The notes under the pieces are model-generated. The model saw nothing but the letters and a program-made list of their open reading frames with translations. It made no database searches and was not told the DNA's origin. Source: Kitasatospora fiedleri (lineage in GTDB: Bacteria > Actinomycetota > Actinomycetes > Streptomycetales > Streptomycetaceae). Taken from it: a stretch of 64,000 nucleotides of DNA. Location of the stretch: positions 4,402,001 through 4,466,000 of the forward strand of contig NZ_OX419519.1 of assembly GCF_948472415.1 (NCBI RefSeq), in the 5' to 3' direction. Every line of letters begins with the position of its first letter. Position 1 is the first letter of the stretch. Positions 7,719 to 16,951 of the stretch are shown here, piece after piece. A program made the translations under genes and the position numbers.

Positions 7719-9488
7719 TCAGCCCAGGTCCGGGGTATCGCGGAGGACGACGCGGGCGGGGGCGGTGGTGCCGAGTTCCAGCAGGGCGAGTGTGTTGGGG
7801 CCCGGGCGGAGGAGGGGCCAGGGGCAGTACAGGGCGTGCTGGGGGCCGCGGGCGTCGTAGCGGCCGAGCAGGAAGCCGTTGACCCAGAGGTAGCCGTGCC
7901 CGCCCTCGGGGACGGCGAGGAAGGCGTCGCCGGGGGCGTCGAGGTGGAGGGTGCCGCGGGCGAGGAGTTCCGGGGCGGGGGCGCCGGGGGACCAGGCGGC
8001 GGGTTCGGGGAGCGGGTCGAGGACGAGCGGCTCGGCCTGCCAGCCGTGCAGGTACTGGCGTTCGTGGCGGACGCCGGTGAGGCCCTTGGCCTCGCCGGTC
8101 TGCGGCCCGTAGTTGACCCGGCCGAGCGATTCGACCAGCAGCCGGATGCGGGCGCCGCCGCCCGCGGCGACCGGCTCGGCGGGAACGCCCCGTTCGAGCG
8201 AGGCGACGTGCTCGCCGTCCACCCGCAGGGCGGCCCGGTCGCACAACCCCTCGACGGTGAGCGGGAGTTCGGGGCTGAGCGCGGGCACCGTCGCGGTGTA
8301 GCGGACCAGGCCGTGCTCCAGCCCGAGCTCCTCGAACGACGGCGGCACGGGGGCGGTGACGGCGGGCCCGAACGGCAGCTCGGCGCACTCGTCGAGGAGC
8401 ACCTCGCGGGCCGCCAGCAGCGGTGCGGGGGCGGGCAGTGCGGGCTCGCGCTCGTCCAGGTAGCGGACGAGTTCCGGCTGCTCGGCGGCGAACTCGGCGA
8501 TGACCTGCCGGAAGGCGTCGAACTTGGCGGTGGGCAGGCCGCGTTCGTCGAGCGGGGCGTCGTAGTCGTAGGAGGTGGTGGTCGGCTGGTAGGGGGAGTG
8601 CGTCCAGTCGGTGGAGTTGAACGGCGGGTCGGCGTGGTTGGCGCCGGCGGTGGTGCCGAAGTTGGTGCCGCCGTGGGCCATGTAGAGGTTGACCGAGCCG
8701 CCGGCGGCGAGCAGGCGGCGCAGCGTGTCGGCGGCGTCGGCGGCGTCCCGGGTGTGGTGCGGCTCGCCCCAGTGGTCGAACCAGCCGTTCCAGAACTCCA
8801 TGCAGAACGGCGGGTCCTCGGGGCGGTGGCGGCGCAGCACGGCGAAGGCGCCCTCCGGGTCGGAGCCGAAGTTGACGGTGGCCAGCACGCCGGGGACGGT
8901 GCCGGCCGCGAGCAGGTGGTCCTCGGGGCCGTCGGAGGTGAACAGCGGGACGGCGATCCCGCGCTCGCGCAGCCCGCGGGCCAGGTGGTCCAGGTACGCG
9001 GCGTCGCCGCCGAACGACCCGTACTCGTTCTCGACCTGCACCATCAGCACGCCGCCGCCGGGGCGGCCCCACTGCCGCCCGACCACCTGCGGGAGCAGCG
9101 CGTCGAAGTAGGCGTCGACGGCGGCCAGGTACTCCGGGTCGCTGCTGCGGACCCGCCGGCCGAGCCGGGCGGTGAGCCAGCCGGGCAGCCCGCCGTTGTC
9201 CCACTCGGCGCAGATGTACGGGCCGGGCCGGACGATCGTCCACAGCCCCTGCCGGTGCGCCTCGTCGAGGAATGCCCCGAGCTCGTCCAGCCGCGCGTAC
9301 CGGCCGGGCGCGGGCTCGTGCAGGTTCCACGGCACGTACGTCTCGACCGTGTTCAACCCCATCGCCCGCACCGCCGCGAGCCGGTCGGCCCACTGCTCGG
9401 GGCGGCTGCGGAAGTAGTGCACCGCGCCGGACAGGATGCGCAGCGGCCGCCCGTCGAGGCGAAACCCGGTCGAGTCGTAAGTGAGCAT
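7719..9488 (-). CDS. GH35 beta-galactosidase
   Basis: A 589-aa glycoside hydrolase family 35 enzyme from ATG 9488 (MLTYDSTGFRLDGRP). The start agrees with the family and no signal peptide is seen, so it is probably cytoplasmic. The TIM barrel shows the conserved SGAVHYFR and GLNTVETYVPWNLHEP segments. The acid/base glutamate is in LMVQVENEYGSFGGD. The nucleophile glutamate is in CMEFWNGWFDHWG. C-terminal jelly-roll segments end in the ALYCPWPLLRPGPNTL region. It hydrolyses beta-linked galactose from oligosaccharides or plant-type galactans. No transporter lies next to it, so the sugar source is unclear. Confidence 0.95.
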   Translation of the reverse strand: MLTYDSTGFRLDGRPLRILSGAVHYFRSRPEQWADRLAAVRAMGLNTVETYVPWNLHEPAPGRYARLDELGAFLDEAHRQGLWTIVRPGPYICAEWDNGGLPGWLTARLGRRVRSSDPEYLAAVDAYFDALLPQVVGRQWGRPGGGVLMVQVENEYGSFGGDAAYLDHLARGLRERGIAVPLFTSDGPEDHLLAAGTVPGVLATVNFGSDPEGAFAVLRRHRPEDPPFCMEFWNGWFDHWGEPHHTRDAADAADTLRRLLAAGGSVNLYMAHGGTNFGTTAGANHADPPFNSTDWTHSPYQPTTTSYDYDAPLDERGLPTAKFDAFRQVIAEFAAEQPELVRYLDEREPALPAPAPLLAAREVLLDECAELPFGPAVTAPVPPSFEELGLEHGLVRYTATVPALSPELPLTVEGLCDRAALRVDGEHVASLERGVPAEPVAAGGGARIRLLVESLGRVNYGPQTGEAKGLTGVRHERQYLHGWQAEPLVLDPLPEPAAWSPGAPAPELLARGTLHLDAPGDAFLAVPEGGHGYLWVNGFLLGRYDARGPQHALYCPWPLLRPGPNTLALLELGTTAPARVVLRDTPDLG

Positions 9489-9685
9489 GCCCCCAGCCTG
9501 CCCAACCGTAACGAGCCCAGCCATCGGCGGAGCCCAACAGCGTGTCGGTTTCGTCGGCGCACCGAAAGAAGAGAGGCACAGCGGAGCGTCGATAAAGCAC
9601 CATCTGTGGCCTGTCGACAGAGTTGCACCAGGACGGCTGCCGGTGATGATCGGCACCAGCAGGTATGTGTATTTCGTGATGCCGA

Positions 9686-9708
9686 CCCAGTGAAGTTGGA
9701 TCACTGGG
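9686..9708. repeat. 8-bp perfect inverted repeat
   Basis: CCCAGTGA (9686-9693) and TCACTGGG (9701-9708) flank a 7-nt spacer, about 200 bp upstream of the GH35 gene (minus strand). This symmetry and spacing fit an operator for a dimeric regulator, but no bound protein can be named. Confidence 0.35.
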
Positions 9709-10212
9709 CACGGGGTAGAGATGACTGCTGGGAACTCTTCGTGGGCTTCACTGGGACTGACTACCGCCGGCACCTTGGGCTGGTGTGGGGCATCGCCACA
9801 AAGCGGACGACGAGGGCGGCCGCTGACATCTTTGCGACATGCTACGGAGTCCTGTCAGTGTGTGTCAGTAGCAGCGCGATGCATGCGCGCCAATTGCATC
9901 GATACTGGGCTGGCCGGGCATGCAAGGCTGCAGTAGCTGGAACGCCGATCTTCCACTGCGGCTGTGGGACATGCCGGTAGACCGGAACGGCCGTTGGGGC
10001 GCTGAACTGGTCCGTTCAGGCCCTGGACAAGCGAGTCTGAAGGCGTATGCGCAGGTGGTGCAAACGACAGGCGACCATATAGCCGGCATCAGAGCGATTC
10101 GCCTAGGTGTTCGCTCTCGGTCCTCCCGGGAGCGTAGCTATCGGGTGACAACCACATGGGCTCAGGTGCGGTATGTGACGATTCATTTGCTGGGTACCGA
10201 ACGCAAGTTCAA

Positions 10213-10237
10213 TCAATCGATAAAATCGAACAATTGA
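10213..10237. promoter_or_regulatory. 25-bp imperfect palindrome upstream of the ParB-like pair
   Basis: TCAATCGAT (10213-10221), a short AAA centre, ATCGA (10225-10229) and then TTGA (10234-10237) form a palindrome with one 4-base interruption. It lies about 105 bp before the first ParB-like gene. It could be an operator or a parS-like site for these proteins; this is inference. Confidence 0.35.
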
Positions 10238-10341
10238 TCCGAATTGGCCCTGTCGGCGGACCCGAGACAATGCTTATTATATTTTTTCACGCATTATTCT
10301 CCGGTTGCGCTGCCTGGGTGGATCGGATAGCTTTCTTTCTC

Positions 10342-11277
10342 ATGGCGGATGGATTAAACCGTCTTGTGGGAAGGGTGGAAGTGGAAAGTTTGGATGTCGC
10401 CATCAGTGATCTCTCGGTGACGAGGCGGCCCCATGGTCGCGGAAACCTGCAGCCGCTGGTGGCTTCCATCAGGAAATGCGGACTTCTGGAGCCGTTGCTG
10501 ATCGGCCCGGACGGGGTGCTCCTGAGTGGGTATAGGCGGCATGAGGCCAGCATTGCAGTCGGGCTCGAAACGGTCGAATGCGTTCGCATTGCTGACGTAG
10601 TAGAGGCATGTTCGATTGTTCGCGAACATCTTCTTCGTGTGCCATGTGAAGGGGCGGTTCCGATGACTGTCAGGGAGCGCATGGATCTGGCGATGAGCCT
10701 ACACTCCCTTCCGAAGCCCGATGTGGACTTCTCGATGGACTTTACATATGACACCCATGTAGCTCCTGCAGTCGGCCTTTCATCTAGAGTTTACTGGAGA
10801 ATTCGGTCGACCATCGGAAAATCCAATGAAAGTGCAAGCGAGCCTGGTTCTGATGCTTTGCGGGCGCGCAAGGTCTTGTCTCTCATGTTGGAGGCTGTCG
10901 ATTTCGAGTTTGCGGGCTGGTCTTCGGCGAAGGTTGTCGCGCATTTGCATGGACTCCTGCGGAGTGGGGGCGAGATTCCGAATTCATTGGATAATATTGC
11001 TCCGAGGGTTGGTAGGGCGAGTTTCTCCCACTGGGCCCCCCTGCCGGAGCAGCCAAGTGATTATATTGCAGGGAGTGGCGCGACAAGCATTAGGTCTTGT
11101 GCGGACATCAGGCGTGCGGTGGATGCCCTATCGGGTGTTTGTGTTGGGCTTTCCGGGGTTGTGGAGGTGGGGGAAATGGGCAAGGGGGATCGCGACTATC
11201 TTGTACGAGAACTGAAAACCTGTAAGCGAGTGTTGATTCATATGCTAAAGATCATGCAGGGGGTTTCGGATGTCTAG
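10342..11277 (+). CDS. ParB/Srx-fold protein
   Basis: A protein of about 311 aa if started at ATG 10342. GTG 10381, preceded by AAGGG, is a credible alternative. The N-terminal 70 residues hold a ParB-like nuclease/CTPase fold: NLQPLVASIRKCGLLEPLLI, then DGVLLSGYRRHEASIAVGLETVECV, with GYRR in the position of the ParB arginine motif. The rest (residues ~120-311) is not recognised and lacks the classic ParB HTH. Codon use is clearly less GC-biased than its neighbours. With the 10342 start, codon 5 is a rare TTA leucine codon. The next gene overlaps its end by 8 bp, so the two are translationally coupled. No ParA lies nearby, which argues against a chromosome-partition role. Confidence 0.75.
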   Translation: MADGLNRLVGRVEVESLDVAISDLSVTRRPHGRGNLQPLVASIRKCGLLEPLLIGPDGVLLSGYRRHEASIAVGLETVECVRIADVVEACSIVREHLLRVPCEGAVPMTVRERMDLAMSLHSLPKPDVDFSMDFTYDTHVAPAVGLSSRVYWRIRSTIGKSNESASEPGSDALRARKVLSLMLEAVDFEFAGWSSAKVVAHLHGLLRSGGEIPNSLDNIAPRVGRASFSHWAPLPEQPSDYIAGSGATSIRSCADIRRAVDALSGVCVGLSGVVEVGEMGKGDRDYLVRELKTCKRVLIHMLKIMQGVSDV

Positions 11278-12133
11278 TGAAAAGGGCGGGTCGAAGGTGG
11301 CGCTGGCCGCCGAGTCAAAGATTGAGATGTTGATGCCGTCGATGGTGACGACAGATGGACGAGTCAATACTCGTCCTATCGATCGATCTTGGGTGAAGCG
11401 AAAGCTTCGCGAGGGATTCGACGTGAAGCGCCTTGGTGTTCCGACTGTGTCGCAACGTCCGGACGGTGAGTATATTTGGCTGGATGGACAGAATCGCGGG
11501 TCGCTATGCGTGGCTGCAGGGTGCGGTGATGTGCCGATCAACATGAAGGTCTTCCGCGGACTTTCTCTGCGAGAGGAAGCGGAACTCTTTCTCGGACTGA
11601 ACGACAATCGCCGGGTTCAGCCTATTTACAAGTTCATGGCGGAATATACGGCGGGGAGGGAGGAGGCTGTGGAGATCGTTGAAATTGCAACTGGTCTCGG
11701 ATGGTCGGTCTCCGATGGCGGAGCGCCGAATTCCATTCATGCCGTGGCTGCGCTCGGTGCTATTTACCGCTCCACCCCGGATCGCCCCGGGCGAACCCTG
11801 CGGGACGTTCTGGCCATCATTGCGAAAGCATGGGGGTACTCGCCGGATGCTGTCAATGCACACATCATCACCGGGCTCGCCTCGGTGTTGAACGACGCCG
11901 AGGGAATCGATCACGCGACGCTGGTCAAAAAGCTCTCTAGTCATGGTGGGGGGCCGACCAGCATCCTGGGCAAGGGGCGAGGTTTGCGTGAGGCTGTCAA
12001 CTGCCGTGTCTCGGAGGGCGTTGACCAAGTCATCCGTGGCATTTACAACGCTGGTAGGCGGGGTCGGTCCCATCGATTGGAGACTTGGAACGCGGCGGTT
12101 GCCCGACGAGGAGCGGTCCAGGAACAGCTGTGA
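11270..12133 (+). CDS. Second ParB-like protein (DUF6551-like)
   Basis: A 287-aa protein whose ATG lies inside the end of the preceding gene. The N-terminal half resembles ParB-fold proteins annotated in actinomycetes as DUF6551. RPIDRSWVKRKLREGFD is followed by LGVPTVSQRPDGEYIWLDGQNRG, where DGQNR stands in the ParB GERR/DGQHR position, and then EEAELFLGLNDNRRVQPIYKF. The C-terminal half, about 150 residues, is predicted helical and unrecognised. Proteins of this type are frequent in phages and integrated elements. Together with the first gene it makes a two-component ParB-fold unit of unknown purpose. The medium-GC composition supports acquisition by transfer. Confidence 0.72.
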   Translation: MSSEKGGSKVALAAESKIEMLMPSMVTTDGRVNTRPIDRSWVKRKLREGFDVKRLGVPTVSQRPDGEYIWLDGQNRGSLCVAAGCGDVPINMKVFRGLSLREEAELFLGLNDNRRVQPIYKFMAEYTAGREEAVEIVEIATGLGWSVSDGGAPNSIHAVAALGAIYRSTPDRPGRTLRDVLAIIAKAWGYSPDAVNAHIITGLASVLNDAEGIDHATLVKKLSSHGGGPTSILGKGRGLREAVNCRVSEGVDQVIRGIYNAGRRGRSHRLETWNAAVARRGAVQEQL

Positions 12134-12302
12134 GAACAACCAGGGACTGAACCTTCAAGGTGATTCCGCCCGGCGGTGGTGTGTACAGGCCGATCGACAG
12201 CTTGCCGGCAGGTAAATGTTCGAGGGGGTGAAACCTGAGGTGTGGGCCGGCTCTGGTGGGGGCGTGTGTGAGGCGGTGCGTTCGACCGACTAGTCTCGGT
12301 GT

Positions 12303-12392
12303 GTGGACCCGAAGACCCGTATGCGTATCGTCACCGGCGCGTTCGTTCTATTGCTCGCTGTAGTGATCATCAGTGCGATTGTGCAGAAGTAG
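12303..12392 (+). CDS. 29-residue single-pass membrane peptide, probably leaderless
   Basis: Starting at GTG 12303, the short frame encodes VDPKTRMRIVTGAF followed by a hydrophobic helix (VLLLAVVIISAIV) and a Gln-Lys end. A basic, N-terminal-in topology is likely. A good -10 hexamer TAGTCT lies at 12291-12296, exactly placed for transcription to start at the GTG, so the mRNA may have no leader. Short peptides of this type occur near serC in streptomycetes, but I cannot name a family. Function unknown. Confidence 0.5.
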   Translation: MDPKTRMRIVTGAFVLLLAVVIISAIVQK

Positions 12393-12835
12393 CGGAAGCA
12401 GCGGACCTGCTTGCCCGGACAGGGGGGTGCACAGTTGGCCAGACCATGTCGGGACTCGCGCTGCCCGGCAGCGGTATCCCCGATGGGTGAGGCGCTGCGA
12501 CATGTCGGCGTCTCTGGTGTGGATCAAGTACACCACCCGGAGACTGTTGAACGAGGTCGTCGAGGCAGCGGCTTCGGCTACCGCAAAGGCTTCTCTTCGG
12601 GCGTGAAGCGGTGGTAGAGCGAGCCCTGGCCAGGCCTGAAGACCCGCATGGGTGACGTCGTAGCCCCGCAGGCCGTAGACACTCGGCGGTGGCCTTCAGA
12701 AGGCCCACCGCGAGCAGATCCCATTCCTGCTCCGTATGGGTAGGAACGCTGGAATTTGGAGGAGCCGGTCCTCTTTCTATGGCGGAGAATCCAATCGACA
12801 GGAGAGCTCTGTTGGCGCGTTGCTCCAAGATGCGT
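12393..12835. other. Intergenic, possible decayed coding remnant
   Basis: On the minus strand between about 12828 and 12370, protein-like pieces appear in different frames (for example EQEWDLLAVGLLKATAE, then VYGLRGYDVTHAGLQA, then YHRFTPEEK). This pattern suggests an old frameshifted gene. No family is recognised, no frame is intact, and nothing else supportable is seen. Confidence 0.25.
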
Positions 12836-12868
12836 CAAAGCCCCGGACCCTCGCAGGCCGGGGCTTTG
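12836..12868 (-). terminator. Terminator of serC
   Basis: CAAAGCCCCGG (12836-12846) and CCGGGGCTTTG (12858-12868) form a perfect 11-bp GC-rich stem with an 11-nt loop. It ends 16 bp beyond the serC stop codon in the direction of serC transcription. Confidence 0.85.
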
Positions 12869-12883
12869 ACGGAGGCGGGCGGG

Positions 12884-14017
<1,134 letters not shown>

Positions 14018-14236
14018 CTATCCCCCGGACGCGCGGCGGCGGAACGCCCGTCCGGCCGCTGAGACGTGATCTTGCCCGCCCCGGACAGCCCGCACCGGGG
14101 CGCGTGACCCCTGGTCAGGGGGCGTGCGCTCGCCCGGCGGCGGACGTGTCCGAACTGACGCTCCGTCAGCTTTTCACCCGGAAGTGGCTCCGAGGGCGGC
14201 TCCGGGAGCGGTTGCGGGAGCGGTTCCGGAGGCGGG

Positions 14237-15337
14237 TCAGCCGCCGATCTGGTCCCAGCCCTCGATCTCCTGCGGCTTGCGGGAGCTCGGGCCGATGTAG
14301 CGGGCGGCCGGGCGGACCAGCCGGCCGGTGCGCTTCTGCTCCAGGATGTGCGCCGACCAGCCGGCGGTGCGGGCGCAGGTGAACATCGAGGTGAACATGT
14401 GCGCCGGGACCTCGGCGAAGTCCAGCATGATGGCGGCCCAGAACTCGACGTTGGTGGCCAGGACGCGGTCCGGGCGGCGGTTGTGCAGCTCCTCCAGCGC
14501 GGCCTTCTCCAGCGCCTCGGCGATCTCGTAGCGCGGCGCGCCGAGCTCCTTGGCGGTGCGGCGCAGCACCCGGGCGCGCGGGTCCTCGGCGCGGTAGACC
14601 CGGTGGCCGAAGCCCATCAGGCGCTCGCCCTTGTCCAGGGTCTTCCGCACGTAGGCGGCCGCGTCGCCGGTGCGCTCGATCTCCTCGATCATGCCGAGCA
14701 CCCGGGAGGGCGCGCCGCCGTGCAGCGGGCCGGACATCGCGCCGACCGCGCCGGACAGCGCCGCCGCGACGTCCGCGCCGGTGGAGGCGATCACCCGGGC
14801 GGTGAACGTGGAGGCGTTCATGCCGTGCTCGGCGGCCGAGGTCCAGTACGCGTCGACGGCCTTGACGTGCTTCGGGTCCGGCTCGCCGCGCCAGCGGATC
14901 ATGAACCGCTCGACGATCGTCCCGGCCTTGTCGATCTCGCGCTGCGGGACCATCGGCAGGCCCTGGCCGCGGGCCGACTGGGCCACGTACGACAGCGCCA
15001 TCACGGCGGCCCGGGCCAGGTCGTCGCGGGCCTGCTCGGCGGAGATGTCCAGCAGCGGCTTGAGGCCCCAGACCGGGGCGAGCATGGCGAGGGCGGACTG
15101 CACGTCGACCCGAATGTCGCCGGAGTGGACCGGGATCGGGAACGGCTCGGCGGCCGGCAGGCCGGGGGCGAACTTGCCGTCGACCAGCAGGCCCCAGACG
15201 TGCCCGAAGGAGACCTGGCCGACCAGGTCCTCGATGTCCACCCCGCGGTAGCGCAGCGCCCCGCCCTCGCGGTCGGGTTCGGCGATCTCGCTCTCGAAGG
15301 CGACTACACCCTCAAGGCCGGGTACGAAATCCGACAT
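14237..15337 (-). CDS. citA: Citrate synthase (type 2)
   Basis: A 366-aa citrate synthase from ATG 15337 ([15 protein letters not shown]), behind a GAAGGAG ribosome site. The family signature is evident: [17 protein letters not shown] with the catalytic His, [12 protein letters not shown], and [15 protein letters not shown] with the second His. The shorter length and the N-terminal [18 protein letters not shown] region fit the citrate synthase 2 branch common in Streptomyces, not the long hexameric enzyme. It condenses oxaloacetate and acetyl-CoA; a methylcitrate activity cannot be excluded. It is divergent from pdxH with about 320 bp between, a gene order known from streptomycetes. Confidence 0.93.
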   Translation of the reverse strand: MSDFVPGLEGVVAFESEIAEPDREGGALRYRGVDIEDLVGQVSFGHVWGLLVDGKFAPGLPAAEPFPIPVHSGDIRVDVQSALAMLAPVWGLKPLLDISAEQARDDLARAAVMALSYVAQSARGQGLPMVPQREIDKAGTIVERFMIRWRGEPDPKHVKAVDAYWTSAAEHGMNASTFTARVIASTGADVAAALSGAVGAMSGPLHGGAPSRVLGMIEEIERTGDAAAYVRKTLDKGERLMGFGHRVYRAEDPRARVLRRTAKELGAPRYEIAEALEKAALEELHNRRPDRVLATNVEFWAAIMLDFAEVPAHMFTSMFTCARTAGWSAHILEQKRTGRLVRPAARYIGPSSRKPQEIEGWDQIGG

Positions 15338-15658
15338 CAGAACGGCTCCTTCAGTGATCCGACGCGGCGGGCGGCCATGGTGGGGCGGCACGCCGGTGGC
15401 CGATGGTGGTTGGCACTCGGTGTCAGATTGTCAGGCACGGAGTGCATTGCGCCATACACCGTGACGGTGATGTTTCCCCCACGGGCCGCTCGAACCCCTG
15501 TCGGCTCCGGCTTCCTCGACGGATTTTCGGGACGTCCCGGGCACCAGCCGGACGATTTCCCGCGCAGTGGGCCGTGGAGCGGTGGCGAGCCACCCTATCC
15601 CCAGCCGTTCGCCCGGACGCAGCGGCGCCCGGCGCTTGTCGTACGGGATGATGGAGGG
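15338..15658. promoter_or_regulatory. Divergent intergenic region between citA and pdxH
   Basis: About 320 bp with no supported gene. It must contain promoters for both directions; I could not assign convincing -35/-10 pairs. Confidence 0.5.
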
Positions 15659-16477
15659 GTGCCTACCGCGGAACGCCACCCGAACGCCGAGCCGAGCGCC
15701 CCGTCCCTGCCCGCCGGGCCTGCCGGGCCCGCCGGCTCCGCCGCGCCTGCCGGCTCCGCCGAGCTCGCCGAGCCCACTGCGCCCACTGCGCCCGCCGCGC
15801 CCGTCGCGCCGACCGGGCCCGCCGGGGAGCGGCCCGGGCCGGACCCGTCCGTGATGCGCGAGCACTACCGGCACGCCGGGCTGGCCGAGGAGCAGCTCGC
15901 CGACGACCCGTACCAGCAGTTCACCCGCTGGTTCCACGAGGCGGGCGAGGCGGGCGTGGCCGAGCCCAACGCGATGGTGCTCTCCACCGCCGACGCCCGG
16001 GGGGTGCCCTCCGCGCGCACCGTCCTGCTCAAGGGCTACGACCGGCGCGGCTTCGTGTTCTTCACCAACTACGGCTCCCGCAAGGGCACCGACCTGGCGG
16101 CCAACCCGAACGCCGCGCTGCTCTTCCCGTGGATCACGCTGGCCCGCCAGGTGATCGTCGCCGGCCGGGTGGAGAAGGTCGGCCGGGACGAGACCGCCGC
16201 CTACTTCCGCACCCGCCCGCACGGCTCCCAGCTCGGCGCCTGGGCCAGTGAGCAGTCCAGCCCGGTGGCCGACCGCGAGGTGCTCGAACAGCGCTACGCC
16301 GACCTCGCCGCCCGGTACCCGGAGGGCGAGGGCGTCCCCGTCCCGCCGTTCTGGGGCGGCTACCGGGTCGTCCCGCGCAGCGTGGAGTTCTGGCAGGGCC
16401 GGGAGAACCGCCTGCACGACCGGCTGCGCTACGTCGCCACCGCCGACGGCTGGCAGGTCGAGCGGCTCTTCCCCTGA
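15659..16477 (+). CDS. pdxH: Pyridoxine/pyridoxamine 5'-phosphate oxidase
   Basis: A 272-aa protein from GTG 15659 (VPTAERHP), preceded by GGAGGGG. The first ~65 residues are an unusual Pro/Ala-rich repeat region (runs of PAGPAGPAG and APTAPAAP). Without it, the enzyme from [15 protein letters not shown] has the usual length of about 210. The FMN-binding core is present: [53 protein letters not shown], and the C-terminal [16 protein letters not shown] with the substrate-binding Arg and His. It oxidises PNP or PMP to pyridoxal phosphate, the cofactor of the nearby serC enzyme. An alternative start at 15854 cannot be ruled out. Confidence 0.92.
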   Translation: MPTAERHPNAEPSAPSLPAGPAGPAGSAAPAGSAELAEPTAPTAPAAPVAPTGPAGERPGPDPSVMREHYRHAGLAEEQLADDPYQQFTRWFHEAGEAGVAEPNAMVLSTADARGVPSARTVLLKGYDRRGFVFFTNYGSRKGTDLAANPNAALLFPWITLARQVIVAGRVEKVGRDETAAYFRTRPHGSQLGAWASEQSSPVADREVLEQRYADLAARYPEGEGVPVPPFWGGYRVVPRSVEFWQGRENRLHDRLRYVATADGWQVERLFP

Positions 16478-16524
16478 CGGGCGCCGGTTCCCCAGTTCGA
16501 GTCCCGATAGCACGGGCGGTCGAA

Positions 16525-16591
16525 CGGCGGTACCGCCGAACGGGCGAAAACGCGTCGGCTGATCCTCCCTCAACTGCCGTACGGGGTACGG
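16525..16591. promoter_or_regulatory. Two palindromes upstream of the fxs operon
   Basis: CGGCGGTACCGCCG (16525-16538) is a perfect 14-bp palindrome. CCGTAC-GGG-GTACGG (16577-16591) is a 6-bp inverted repeat. Their centres are about 52 bp apart, and a third repeat follows 50 bp further on inside the predicted promoter. The first may also act in pdxH termination. Confidence 0.4.
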
Positions 16592-16624
16592 TCGGCGGTG
16601 CCGATCGCGGGTTTTCGAGCGGGG

Positions 16625-16652
16625 GTTGCCGGTAACCGGCGGGGGCTATGCT
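16625..16652 (+). promoter_or_regulatory. Predicted fxsA promoter with internal palindrome
   Basis: TTGCCG (16626-16631) and TATGCT (16647-16652) form a sigma-70-like pair with a short 15-bp spacer. GCCGGT-A-ACCGGC (16628-16640) is a palindrome overlapping the -35 and spacer, a good place for a repressor. Start of transcription near 16659 would leave an 85-nt leader before fxsA. Confidence 0.45.
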
Positions 16653-16744
16653 GTGCATCGGTGTCAGGCCGCAGTGACTCACGACACTGTCTTCCGGCTG
16701 CGGCGATCCCCCGTCCGCACGCCTCAGTGAAGAAGGCAACGCCG

Positions 16745-16918
16745 ATGACCACTGCCCTCGCCGAAGACCTGACCGAGCCCCGGGTCGCCCTGGAGCGCGC
16801 CGCCCTGGCCGACCTCGCCGCGCTGGACGCCGAGGACCTCACCGCCCAGATCGCCCGGGTGCTGCCGGACGCGGCGGCCCGCCAGGTGGCGGTGGCCGCG
16901 TTCCAGTCGTCCATCTGA
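16745..16918 (+). CDS. fxsA: FxSxx-COOH RiPP precursor peptide
   Basis: A 57-aa peptide starting at ATG 16745, behind a GAAGAAGG ribosome site. It ends in FQSSI, which fits the defining pattern of the family: Phe-x-Ser-x-x at the free carboxyl end. The preceding part (residues about 10-50, rich in Ala, Leu, Asp and Glu) is a helical leader that would bind the modifying enzyme. Radical SAM enzymes of this family are known to cross-link aromatic residues of such cores to form cyclophanes; the exact bond here is inference. The radical SAM gene begins 33 bp downstream. No protease or export gene is obvious, so the mature product and its location are unknown. Confidence 0.93.
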   Translation: MTTALAEDLTEPRVALERAALADLAALDAEDLTAQIARVLPDAAARQVAVAAFQSSI

Positions 16919-16951
16919 CCGTACGGGAACAGCCGAATCGGTTCGCCCGCG

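Larger units (their letters stand above)
9489..10341. other. Intergenic, AT-richer transition zone without a supported gene
   Basis: The 850 bp between the GH35 start and the ParB-like gene lack coding bias. Several open frames exist, but none has a recognisable protein, good codon use or a ribosome site. The DNA becomes AT-rich towards 10340, with runs such as TTATTATATTTTTT near 10272. Two inverted repeats inside it are listed separately. It may hold decayed genes from the same acquisition as the ParB pair. Confidence 0.5.

Noticed and set aside
9920..10237. Plus-strand 105-codon frame before the ParB-like gene
   Set aside because: Codon use is not biased, no ribosome site or similarity is evident, and it runs through the palindrome upstream of the ParB gene.
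16485..16515. GTTCGAGTCCC resembling the T-loop of a tRNA
   Set aside because: No T stem, acceptor stem or anticodon arm can be formed around it.
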